In this document: positions 9,177-16,561 of the stretch, piece after piece
Position numbering within the stretch: position 1 is the first letter of the stretch
How the letters are laid out: each line of letters starts with the position of its first letter
Assembly: GCA_029821755.1 (NCBI GenBank)
Contig: JALGSV010000033.1
Span: forward strand, 1-37,884
Direction: 5' to 3'
Length of the DNA stretch: 37,884 nt
From: Candidatus Zipacnadum vermilionense
GTDB taxonomy: Bacteria > Armatimonadota > Zipacnadia > Zipacnadales > Zipacnadaceae
The notes under the pieces: model-generated
The model's database searches: none
Seen by the model: only the letters and a program-made list of their open reading frames with translations
Told to the model about the DNA's origin: nothing
Translations under genes and position numbers: made by a program

Positions 9177-11018
9177 ATGTCAAACCAGCGTAAAATTGAA
9201 GTTACCTTCCTGCCGGGTGGCGAGAAAGTGACGGCAGAGGCAGGGGTTACGGTAAGCAAAGCGGCAGCGCTGGCAGCGGTGCCCCTTGCGCTTCCCTGTG
9301 GCGGTAAGGGCAACTGCGGCAACTGCCGCGTGGTTATCCAGGACGGCGCGACCGCCGAGCCTACCGCCGCCGAACTCCGCCTCCTCACCCCCGCCCAGCG
9401 CGGCCAGGGCGTGCGCCTGGCCTGCCAATGCCGCCTGGAGAGTGACGCTCTCGTCCAGGTCCCGCCCGCCTCCCGCGTGGTGGGCCAGAAGGACCTGCGC
9501 CAGGTGCAGCTGCGCGAGGTCCCGCTCGATGCCAACGTCAAGCGCTACCACCTCGAGCTTTCCCCGCCCAGTTTGGAGGACCAGCGCAGCGACTTCCGCC
9601 GTCTGAAGGAGGCCGTGCAGGACCGCTGCCCCGAGCTGACCGGATTCGCCGACGCTCTGCGTGCCCTGCCCGCCGCCTTGCGGGCCGACAACTACCGCGT
9701 GGGCGTCACCGCCGTCGGCCGCCGCATGGCCGACGTGCACCCGGAGTACGCGACACCCGCCTGCCTGGGGCTGGCCGTGGACATCGGCACCTCCACCGTT
9801 GTCGCCTACATCGTGGACCTGGAGACCGGCCGGCCCCTGAGCACGGCCGCCGAGCACAATCCACAGATTCGCCACGGCGCCGACGTCATCTCCCGCGTGG
9901 AGTACGCCAATACCCACCTGGCCGGGCTACCCACCCTCCGCCAGGAAGTCACGCACGTCATCAACGCCATCACCAAGGCGGCCTTGGACCAGATTGGCGC
10001 CGACGCGCGCTGGATCTACGAGGCGGCTATCGTCGGCAACACCTGCATGCACCACCTCTTCCTGGGCCTGGACCCGCGCCATCTAGCCGAGGCCCCCTAC
10101 GTGCCCGTAACCAACGAAGCGGTGGACGCCCGCCCGGCCGCGGTCGGCCTGGAGATGAATCCGCGGGGCAACGTACACTGCCTGCCCTGCATCGCCGGCT
10201 TTGTGGGCGCGGATACCGTTGCCGTGATCACCGCAGAAGAGATGACCCGCCAGCCCTACCCCGTGCTGGCCGTGGATATCGGCACCAATGGGGAGATTGC
10301 GCTGTGGTCGGGCGAGAAACTCTACGTCGCCTCTTGCGCCGCCGGGCCCGCTTTCGAGGGCTCCCAGATCGAGCGCGGCATGAGAGCCGGACCGGGCGCC
10401 GTCGACCGCGTGGACCTGGACACTGACGACCTTACCTTCACCACCATCCGCGAGGCTGACCCGGTCGGTATCTGCGGATCGGGTCTCTTTGACATCATGG
10501 CCGTGGCCCTGGAGAGCGGTGCCGTGACCGCCTCCGGCCGCATGGCCGACGCGGCCCAGGCCGAGCCCCTGCTCCCCGGCCTCCGCGCGCGTTTGATCGG
10601 CGAAGGCAACGACCGCCGCCTGGTACTGGCCGGCGACGCCTCCAATGGCGGCGGCGTGTACCTCTCCCAGCGCGACGTCCGGGAGATCCAGCTCGCCAAG
10701 GGCGCCGTCCGCGCCACCCTCGAGATGATGCTGGAGCACGCCGGCTTGCGTGTCGAAGACCTGCACGAGGTGCTCCTGGCCGGCGCTTTCGGCAACTATA
10801 TCCGCCCGGAGAGCGCCCTACGCATGGGCCTGCTGCCCCCGATGCCCGTCGAGAAGATCCGCGGCGTCGGCAACGCCGCCGGCAGCGGCGCCATTCTCGC
10901 CCTGCTTTCCCGGGCCGAGCGTCTCTATGCCCAACAGGTCGCTCGTGAGGCCGAGCACCTGGAACTTTTCCGAGCGCGAGATTTTCAGAATAGATTTGCC
11001 GAAACGATGATGTTCTAG
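9177..11018 (+). CDS. 2Fe-2S ferredoxin / ASKHA-domain protein (corrinoid-protein reductive activator, RACo/RamA-like)
   Basis: A 613-residue protein with an N-terminal plant-type ferredoxin domain: C41, C47, C50 and C83 in PCGGKGNCGNC and LACQC. A linker follows, then a large actin-like ATPase domain (formerly DUF4445) that starts at about residue 196 with LGLAVDIGTSTVVAYIVDLETG. That domain also has AVDIGTNGEIALW, GPAFEGSQIERGM, PVGICGSGLFDI and the closing LLAGAFGNYI and GNAAGSGA motifs. Known family members use ATP to re-reduce inactive Co(II) corrinoid proteins. The start ATG at 9177 is the first codon giving the ferredoxin fold; the frame stays open upstream only as a shadow of the TPR gene. 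The corrinoid protein gene follows directly. Confidence 0.92.
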   Translation: MSNQRKIEVTFLPGGEKVTAEAGVTVSKAAALAAVPLALPCGGKGNCGNCRVVIQDGATAEPTAAELRLLTPAQRGQGVRLACQCRLESDALVQVPPASRVVGQKDLRQVQLREVPLDANVKRYHLELSPPSLEDQRSDFRRLKEAVQDRCPELTGFADALRALPAALRADNYRVGVTAVGRRMADVHPEYATPACLGLAVDIGTSTVVAYIVDLETGRPLSTAAEHNPQIRHGADVISRVEYANTHLAGLPTLRQEVTHVINAITKAALDQIGADARWIYEAAIVGNTCMHHLFLGLDPRHLAEAPYVPVTNEAVDARPAAVGLEMNPRGNVHCLPCIAGFVGADTVAVITAEEMTRQPYPVLAVDIGTNGEIALWSGEKLYVASCAAGPAFEGSQIERGMRAGPGAVDRVDLDTDDLTFTTIREADPVGICGSGLFDIMAVALESGAVTASGRMADAAQAEPLLPGLRARLIGEGNDRRLVLAGDASNGGGVYLSQRDVREIQLAKGAVRATLEMMLEHAGLRVEDLHEVLLAGAFGNYIRPESALRMGLLPPMPVEKIRGVGNAAGSGAILALLSRAERLYAQQVAREAEHLELFRARDFQNRFAETMMF

Positions 11019-11118
11019 CAGGTAACTCCCCCCAAGGGAGAGAATAGGCGTCAAGCCACCCGGGTGGGGCCATACCGATCGGGGTGCGCCGAACCAACGA
11101 TAAACAGGAGGTCGTAAA

Positions 11119-11754
11119 ATGGCGGATCTGCAGAAAATCGCGGATGCCGTGATCGCTGGCAACCGAGAAGAGGTTGCGCAACTCACTCAGGCGGCGGTAG
11201 GCGAGGGCGTCGGACCCTCCGACGTCATCAACCAGGGCCTGATCGCCGGTATGGCGGTGGTCGGAGTCAAGTTCAAGGCCAACGAGTTCTACGTGCCGGA
11301 GGTACTCATCGCCGCGCGCGCCATGCACGCCGGGATGGACATCGTCAAGCCGCTCTTGGCCGAGACCGGCGCCAAGCCGCGGGGCATCGTGGTCATTGGC
11401 ACGGTCAAGGGCGACCTGCATGACATCGGCAAGAACCTGGTGTCCATGATGCTTGAGGGCGGCGGCTGGGAGGTCATCGACCTCGACGTCGACGTGGCTC
11501 CCGAGAAGTTCGTGGAAGTAATCTCCCAGGGAAAGGCGCAGCTCGTGGCTCTCTCCGCGCTGCTCACCACCACCATGCCTTCCATGAAGGATACCATCGA
11601 CGCCATGTCGGCCGCCGGTGTCCGGGACTCGATTAAGGTCTTCATCGGTGGCGCTCCGGTTACCCAAGAGTACGCCGATGAGATCGGCGCCGACGGCTAC
11701 GCGCCCGACGCCGCCTCCGCGGTGGACAAGGCCAACGAACTCATCCCGGCCTAG
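11119..11754 (+). CDS. Corrinoid (B12)-binding protein of methyltransferase systems (MtaC/MttC-like)
   Basis: A 211-residue cytoplasmic methyl carrier with an N-terminal helical B12-binding cap (about residues 1-85) and a Rossmann-like B12-binding domain. The cobalt-ligand motif D99-L-H101-D-I-G104 lies in GTVKGDLHDIGKN, and the SALLTTTMPSMK loop follows. Such proteins carry methyl groups between a substrate-specific methyltransferase and an acceptor. A strong ribosome-binding site AGGAGGT (11106-11112) lies 6 nt upstream. It is located directly after its likely activator, but no methyltransferase (MtaB, MttB, MtrH or MetH type) is in the window. The 100-nt gap before it shows only a small CTCCC/GGGAG stem. 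Confidence 0.94.
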   Translation: MADLQKIADAVIAGNREEVAQLTQAAVGEGVGPSDVINQGLIAGMAVVGVKFKANEFYVPEVLIAARAMHAGMDIVKPLLAETGAKPRGIVVIGTVKGDLHDIGKNLVSMMLEGGGWEVIDLDVDVAPEKFVEVISQGKAQLVALSALLTTTMPSMKDTIDAMSAAGVRDSIKVFIGGAPVTQEYADEIGADGYAPDAASAVDKANELIPA

Positions 11755-11787
11755 TTCGAACCGCACCGGCTCTCAGCAGGATAGCAA

Positions 11788-11819
11788 GCCGCAGCCCCGA
11801 CCCAGTCTGGGGCTGCGGC
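11788..11819 (+). terminator. Strong hairpin after the corrinoid-protein gene
   Basis: A perfect 11-bp stem GCCGCAGCCCC/GGGGCTGCGGC with a 10-base loop lies 33 nt after the stop codon and is followed by AATTGTTACT. The T-tract is weak, so it is a likely rather than certain intrinsic terminator. It separates the corrinoid genes from the next gene. Confidence 0.6.
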
Positions 11820-11889
11820 AATTGTTACTCGGATTATGGCCACACTGAACCCCTCGGTAACTCCCGGGAGAAACAGGAGGACGGTTTGG

Positions 11890-12315
11890 ATGGCGGTAGC
11901 GATCCTGCTTTTCGCTATCTTGTTAGGCGCGATGGGCCAGATCCTGCTCAAGTCGGGGCTGAGCCAGTTGGGTAGCCATCCCCCTCCCATGCAGGTCCTG
12001 GGCACCATCTTCACGAATATCCGCGTCTTTGGCGGCTTCTTCTGCTATGCCGTCAGTTCTCTCTTCTACCTTCTGGCCCTCTCCCGTCTCGACCTGAGCT
12101 ACGCCTACCCCATGATCGCCCTCGGTTACGTCCTGGTTACCTTCCTCTCCTGGCAGTTCCTTGGCGAGCGCGTCCCCGGCATGCGCATTCTGGGCCTGGG
12201 CATCATCATTCTTGGCGTGGTCGTCATGGCCCTCACCTACGGCCAGACCCACGCCGACGTCGCCCCTTCCGCACCCGCGGCCGCGGCAGCCCAACCCGCG
12301 CCCCCTCCGAGGTAG
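11890..12315 (+). CDS. Small EamA/SMR-like four-helix membrane transporter
   Basis: A product of 141 residues with four predicted membrane helices: AVAILLFAILLGAMGQILL, GGFFCYAVSSLFYLLALS, AYPMIALGYVLVTFLSW and MRILGLGIIILGVVVMALT. An Ala/Pro-rich cytoplasmic tail follows. The pattern QILLKSGL ... LSYAYPMIALGYVLV ... FLGERV ... GLGIIILGVVVM is that of half-size drug/metabolite transporters (EamA, SMR, ArnE/F-like). These usually act as dimers. Substrate is unknown. The ATG at 11890 is preferred because AGGAGG (11875-11880) is 9 nt upstream. An in-frame ATG at 11836 would add 18 hydrophilic residues. Confidence 0.8.
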   Translation: MAVAILLFAILLGAMGQILLKSGLSQLGSHPPPMQVLGTIFTNIRVFGGFFCYAVSSLFYLLALSRLDLSYAYPMIALGYVLVTFLSWQFLGERVPGMRILGLGIIILGVVVMALTYGQTHADVAPSAPAAAAAQPAPPPR

Positions 12316-12336
12316 GACGGGCGTCCTTGCCCGTCC
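12315..12336 (+). repeat. Hairpin directly after the transporter stop codon
   Basis: GGACGGGC and GCCCGTCC form an 8-bp stem with a 6-base loop that starts on the last base of the stop codon. It resembles the palindrome at 1179-1200. It could act as a terminator, but no T-run follows. The remaining gap to 12467 shows nothing but a ribosome-binding site. Confidence 0.5.
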
Positions 12337-12467
12337 CTTACGCTACCTTCCTCGCGCCTCAGTGGTACCACTCTCCAAACCGGCATCCGCTCCGTTTCTC
12401 CGCAAAGGAAATCCTCCCTCCCCCGTCCAACTATACCCCCGCCGCAATCCAACGGAGGAACACCACC

Positions 12468-13139
12468 ATGCCTGTTTCAGCCGGCGCCCCCCGCATCGCC
12501 GTCATCACCGGCGGCCACTCTTACGACGTTCCGGGCTTCCACCAACTCTGGCGCGCGCTCGGAAACGACCTGAACGTCTACATCCAGCACCTCGAGGACT
12601 TCGCCTCCTCGCCTTTGGAGGTCCGCCAGGCCTACGACGCCGTCGTCTTCTACATCATGATGATGGACGGCCCTACTGACGAGGGGCTCCCCTGGTATGC
12701 TGGCCAGCCCCGTACCGCGCTGGAGCAACTGGGCGGGACTGACCAGGGAATCGTGATCCTGCACCACGCCCTGCTCGCTTACCCGCAGTGGGAGCTGTGG
12801 TCCGAGATCGTCGGCATCACCGCCCGCACCTTCGGATTCTACCACGCCGAGACGGTGGGGAGTCAGATCGCCAACCCCGATCACCCTATCACGCGCGGCC
12901 TGGCCCCCTGGACGATGATCGACGAGACCTACACCATGGCCGACGCCGGCCCCGACAGCGACGTGCTGATCACCTACGACCACCCCCGCTCCATGCGCAC
13001 CATTGCCTGGACGCGCCAGTTCCGCCAATCCCGCGTCTTCTGCTACGAGGCCGGGCATGACAACGACACCTGGTCCGACCCTAACTTCCAGGAGGTGCTC
13101 CGCCGCGGCGTGCTCTGGTCTGCGGGCCGCCTCGGCTAA
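12468..13139 (+). CDS. ThuA-like (type 1 glutamine amidotransferase-fold) protein
   Basis: A 223-residue cytoplasmic protein with the ThuA pattern. It has IAVITGGHSYDVPGFHQLW near the N-terminus, AYDAVVFYIMMMDG, the GIVILHHALLAYPQWELWSEIVG segment and NPDHPITRGL ... DETY in the C-terminal half. ThuA family members are linked to sugar (trehalose-type) utilisation and often neighbour oxidoreductases, but their chemistry is poorly defined. The ATG at 12468 has GGAGG (12454-12458) 9 nt upstream; the frame upstream is non-coding. The dehydrogenase gene starts 5 nt after its stop, so the two are almost certainly one operon. Confidence 0.88.
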   Translation: MPVSAGAPRIAVITGGHSYDVPGFHQLWRALGNDLNVYIQHLEDFASSPLEVRQAYDAVVFYIMMMDGPTDEGLPWYAGQPRTALEQLGGTDQGIVILHHALLAYPQWELWSEIVGITARTFGFYHAETVGSQIANPDHPITRGLAPWTMIDETYTMADAGPDSDVLITYDHPRSMRTIAWTRQFRQSRVFCYEAGHDNDTWSDPNFQEVLRRGVLWSAGRLG

Positions 13140-13144
13140 CCACC

Positions 13145-14089
13145 ATGAAGGGCGTCATCTTCCCCGGGAAGGGCCTGGCAGTTCTGCAGGAGGAACCGCC
13201 CCCCACCTGCGCGCCGGACACGGTGCTGCTCAAGACCCTTTACTCCGGCCTCACCAACGGCACCGAGCGCAATGTCTTGCTGGGCGGCAACTACGGCGGC
13301 ACCTTTCCCGCCCGCTGCGGCTACCAGCTAGTCTCGCGCGTGGTGGAGGTCGGGGAACAGATTACCCAGTTCCAGGAGGGCGATGTCGTCTTCACCGGGA
13401 CTTTCTCTGGCCACGTCGAGTTCCACACCGCCCAGGAGACCGACCTGATCCTCAAGCTCCCCCCGGGCCTCGACTCCCAGGAGGCCGCCTTGCTCGGTGT
13501 CGCCTCAGTTCCCCTGCACGACCTCCGCCGGGCCTCCACTGGCGTGGAGGACAACGTCTTGGTCATGGGCGCCGGCCTCGTCGGCCAGTTTGCCGCCCAG
13601 GTTGCTCGCATACTGGGTGCCCGCGTCACCGTCGCTGACCTCGACGACCACCGTCTCTCCCTGGCCCGCTTCTTTGGCGCCGACCAGATCGCCAATACCG
13701 CCGGGGAGTCCGGCCGCGAAATATTGGACGAGCTCAAGCCCTTCTCGGTCGTAGTGGAGGTCTCCGGCGCCGACGTGCTGGACCAGATCATCGGCACCAC
13801 CTGGGGGGACGGTCTCCTCGGCCACCGCGCGCGGGTCCTGATGATCGGCGGCCGCGACCAGGTAGCCTACAATTTCAACGCCGCGCAGGACCATGAGGTA
13901 GCTGTCCTGCATGCGGGCCATTTCGACCAGAGCGACCTGGAGATCGTCGTGCACCACGTGCTCAAGGATGACCTCCGCCTGCGCCCGGCCGTCCAGAGCG
14001 TGGTCTCCATCGACGATGCCCCCCGCATTTACGAGACCCTTCGCGACGACCCAAACCGCCTGCTCGGGGTGGTTTTCGTCTGGGGATAG
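13145..14089 (+). CDS. Medium-chain dehydrogenase/reductase without zinc ligands
   Basis: A 314-residue NAD(P)-dependent oxidoreductase of the MDR fold. The GroES-like catalytic domain covers about residues 1-125. A Rossmann domain follows with VLVMGAGLVGQFAAQVARILGARVTVADLDDHR, where the acidic residues after the second strand suggest NAD. The usual catalytic Cys is replaced (SGLTNGTERN), and the GHE motif and structural four-Cys loop are missing, so it should not bind zinc. The SGxxxGTE motif recalls BchC-like members of the superfamily. It follows the ThuA-like gene by 5 nt, suggesting a joint role in sugar or polyol oxidation (inference). Substrate is unknown. Confidence 0.85.
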   Translation: MKGVIFPGKGLAVLQEEPPPTCAPDTVLLKTLYSGLTNGTERNVLLGGNYGGTFPARCGYQLVSRVVEVGEQITQFQEGDVVFTGTFSGHVEFHTAQETDLILKLPPGLDSQEAALLGVASVPLHDLRRASTGVEDNVLVMGAGLVGQFAAQVARILGARVTVADLDDHRLSLARFFGADQIANTAGESGREILDELKPFSVVVEVSGADVLDQIIGTTWGDGLLGHRARVLMIGGRDQVAYNFNAAQDHEVAVLHAGHFDQSDLEIVVHHVLKDDLRLRPAVQSVVSIDDAPRIYETLRDDPNRLLGVVFVWG

Positions 14090-14101
14090 GCCCTCTCTCC
14101 C

Positions 14102-14164
14102 GGTGGCACCGGCGTCCGCTGCGGCAGGCTCGGCGCCCCGAGCGGAGCCGAGGGGTCGCCGGTG
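14102..14164 (+). repeat. Family B repeat with expanded centre
   Basis: GGTGGCACCGGCGTC and GTCGCCGGTGC, the two arms of family B, are here separated by about 37 bases that themselves form a GC stem (GGCTCGGCGCCCCGAGC). Seen directly; likely an elaborated copy. Confidence 0.55.
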
Positions 14165-14169
14165 CTCCC

Positions 14170-14243
14170 CGTGGCGCGGGCTTTCTAGCCCGCGTCCGAT
14201 AAATCATGCGGCCCGGAGGGCGGGCTAGAAAGCCCGCCCCACG
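14170..14243. repeat. Family C MITE-like inverted-repeat element, intergenic copy
   Basis: Two arms of about 25 bp in inverted orientation, CGTGGCGCGGGCTTTCTAGC and GCGGGCTAGAAAGCCCGCC plus CCACG, flank a 25-base centre. Each arm is also palindromic around CTAG. Total 74 bp. A second copy of 75 bp lies inside the next gene at 14896-14970. The remaining gap to 14326 holds nothing recognisable. Confidence 0.7.
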
Positions 14244-14326
14244 CGGAGGCGACGTCCGGAACACCTCCCTCGTACCGCGTCCCGCCGCTTGCCCTGCGCT
14301 GCCCAATCCAGATAGTCAACGAACTC

Positions 14327-16561
14327 ATGACCCGCTCCCGACCCCTCATACCGCTGCTCGTGCTCGCCGCCACCTCCGTCCTCTTCTGGTGGCCCTGCCT
14401 GCTCGGCGGCAAGGTCCCCGTCACCGCCGTCTACCAGCAGCAGATGTCCCCCTTCGGTGCGCCGCAGTCACCCCCGCCTCGCGCCTGGGACGCCCTGCTC
14501 TGGGACTCTATGGCCCAGTTCTACCCCTGGCGCGTCCTGCTCCAGCGTGGCCTACGCAGCGGCGAGCTTCCCCTTTGGAACCCGCACCAGTACTGCGGCT
14601 ACCCCTTCGTCGGCAACGGCCAGTCCGCCCTCTTCTACCCACCCAACTGGCTGCTGCTCATCGTCGACGCCAAGTACTTCCTCGGCCTCAGCCTCGCTCT
14701 GCACTGGTTTCTGGCCGGGGTACTGACCTTCTTCCTCGCGCGCACCCTCCGCCTGCGCCCCGCCGCCGCCCTGGTCGCCGGCCTCCTCTACCAGTCTAGC
14801 GGCTTCATGATCGCTTGGGCGGAACTCCCCACGGTGGTCAACACGATGGCCTGGCTCCCCGGCGCCTGGCTGGGCGTAGAGTTGCTCTTCCGTTCGCGTG
14901 GCACGGGCTTTCTATCCCGCGCTCCCCGGCGGCAACCGGAACCGGGCGGGCTAGAAAGCCCGCCCCACGCCGGCCTCGCCCTCCTCTCCACCTCCCTCGG
15001 CCTTTCCCTCCTCGCCGGGCACCTCCAATTCGCCGCCTATGTCTGGCTCACCACCGCCCTCTACGCCCTCGCCCGCGCCACCTACCGTTGGGCCACCCGC
15101 CGTCCGGCTCCTGTCGCTCCTCTTGTCCTGTCCGTCCTCCTCGGCCTCGGGATCGGCCTCCCCCAGGTCCTCCCCTCCTTGGAGCTGGGCCGCTACTCCC
15201 CCCGCGGCGAGACGAAAGTCTCCGCCGAGGGCTGGCGCTTCCAGCAGCGGCGCGCCCTACAGCCTATCGAGCTGCTCACCTTCGCCTGGCCCGAGGCCCT
15301 CGGCGACCCGGTGACTGGTACCTACCCCGGTATTAGCTACACCGAGCACTGCGGCTACGCCGGCGTCCTCGCTCTGATCCTGGCCGCTCTCGGCGTAGCC
15401 CTCCGCCGCGACCGCTGGGCCATCTTCTACGCCCTGGGCACCGTCGCCGCCGTCGCCATAGCTATGGCCGGCCCGCTTGCCTGGCTGCTCTACTACGGTC
15501 TCCCCAAGCTCGGGCTCGCTGGCGGCTTTGCCCGTATCCTCGGCGTCTACACGCTCTTGCTCGCTGTCCTAGCGGGCATGGGTCTCGACGCTCTCCTCGC
15601 CGCGCTCACCCACCGCAGCCGACCCGCTCCCCCGGAGGGGCCGCATGGGTGGCTCGCGGCGTCGTCTGCCGCGAGACGGGCCCCATCCGGCCCCGGCCAC
15701 CGCGAACCGATCACCGGCAAGCCCTCCTCCCTCCCCACCCTCGTCGCCGGGGTCACCCTCTTCCTCATCGCCGCCGAGCTTTTCCTCTGGGGCTGGCGCT
15801 TCCTCCCTCTCGCTCCCCAGGAGCAGGTCTACCCCGACACCGCCCTTACCCGTCTCCTCACGGAGAAATCCGCCGACCCCAACTACCGCGTCCTGTGCAT
15901 CACCCCGCGCAACAACTGGACCATCGACCGGCTCCCTAACGCCCTCCTCCCGCCCAACGCTGCCACGGTCTACGGATGGTACAGCCCACAGGGATATGAC
16001 TCCCTCTCACTGGCGACGTACCGGGCCTGGATAGAGCGGGGAGAGCGAGCCGATGTGTCGCCGCTGACGAACGGCAACATGATGCTCTTGAACCGCGCGG
16101 ACTCGGCGGAACTCAACCTCGCGGCGGTCAAGTGGCTCGCCACACTGGCGCCGCTAACCGCGCCGAGCCTCCGGCTGCAGCGTCTGGAAAGCGGAGCATA
16201 CCTCTACGAGCGGGGCGGGCTCGGCTACAGTCTGGTCCACACCTTCCCCCGCGAGGGTTCAGCCCTTCTCGTCGGCCGCAGCCTCAACACCCTCACGGTG
16301 GAGACCACCGACGATGCTACCTACCTGCGTGTCGCGCAGCCGTGGTATCCCGGCTGGCGCGCCTACACCGACGGCCGCCTGTCCCAGCGCGGCCCTCAAG
16401 CGGATGGCTCTCTCCTGGCAGTGCCGATTTCCCCGGGCACCCACGACCTCTGGCTCGCCTTCTACCCCGCCTCTCTCGTCGTCGGCCTCTTCCTCGGCCT
16501 CCTCAGTCTCGCCCTTCTCGCCGGCCTTCTCACCGCCACCCGCAGGAGCCTCCGCCGATGA
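14327..16561 (+). CDS. YfhO-family polytopic membrane protein
   Basis: A 744-residue integral membrane protein of the YfhO type (GT-C-like fold). The N-terminal helix LIPLLVLAATSVLFWWPCLL is followed by the family pattern DALLWDSMAQFYPWRVLLQRGLRSGELPLWNPHQYCGYPFVGNGQSALFYPPNW. About ten hydrophobic segments follow, then a soluble C-terminal beta domain (VETTDDATYLRVAQPWYPGWRAYTDGR) and a last helix. Family members are implicated in glycosylating lipids or cell-envelope polymers. Two palindromic elements are translated in frame, at about residues 190-215 and 437-456. Both map to hydrophilic loops between helices. It overlaps the next membrane-protein gene by 4 nt (ATGA). No ribosome-binding site is apparent. 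Confidence 0.88.
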   Translation: MTRSRPLIPLLVLAATSVLFWWPCLLGGKVPVTAVYQQQMSPFGAPQSPPPRAWDALLWDSMAQFYPWRVLLQRGLRSGELPLWNPHQYCGYPFVGNGQSALFYPPNWLLLIVDAKYFLGLSLALHWFLAGVLTFFLARTLRLRPAAALVAGLLYQSSGFMIAWAELPTVVNTMAWLPGAWLGVELLFRSRGTGFLSRAPRRQPEPGGLESPPHAGLALLSTSLGLSLLAGHLQFAAYVWLTTALYALARATYRWATRRPAPVAPLVLSVLLGLGIGLPQVLPSLELGRYSPRGETKVSAEGWRFQQRRALQPIELLTFAWPEALGDPVTGTYPGISYTEHCGYAGVLALILAALGVALRRDRWAIFYALGTVAAVAIAMAGPLAWLLYYGLPKLGLAGGFARILGVYTLLLAVLAGMGLDALLAALTHRSRPAPPEGPHGWLAASSAARRAPSGPGHREPITGKPSSLPTLVAGVTLFLIAAELFLWGWRFLPLAPQEQVYPDTALTRLLTEKSADPNYRVLCITPRNNWTIDRLPNALLPPNAATVYGWYSPQGYDSLSLATYRAWIERGERADVSPLTNGNMMLLNRADSAELNLAAVKWLATLAPLTAPSLRLQRLESGAYLYERGGLGYSLVHTFPREGSALLVGRSLNTLTVETTDDATYLRVAQPWYPGWRAYTDGRLSQRGPQADGSLLAVPISPGTHDLWLAFYPASLVVGLFLGLLSLALLAGLLTATRRSLRR
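14896..14970. repeat. Family C MITE-like element inserted in frame in the YfhO gene
   Basis: A 75-bp copy with arms GCGTGGCACGGGCTTTCTAT and GCGGGCTAGAAAGCCCGCC plus CCACGC around a short centre. Its length is exactly 25 codons, so the reading frame survives. Encodes RGTGFLSRAPRRQPEPGG and neighbours in a loop. Confidence 0.75.
15637..15694. repeat. Imperfect palindrome in the YfhO gene
   Basis: CTCGCGGC and GCCGCGAG form an 8-bp inner stem. Outer arms GGGGCCGCATGGG and CCCCATCCGGCCCC extend it imperfectly to about 58 bp. It encodes a Gly/Pro/Ala/Arg-rich loop that does not resemble YfhO sequence, so it is probably another inserted repeat type. Confidence 0.5.

Noticed and set aside
11019-11118. 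Cobalamin riboswitch before the corrinoid-protein gene
   Set aside because: Only about 100 nt are available, with no recognisable B12-box; the gap shows a small stem and a ribosome-binding site only.
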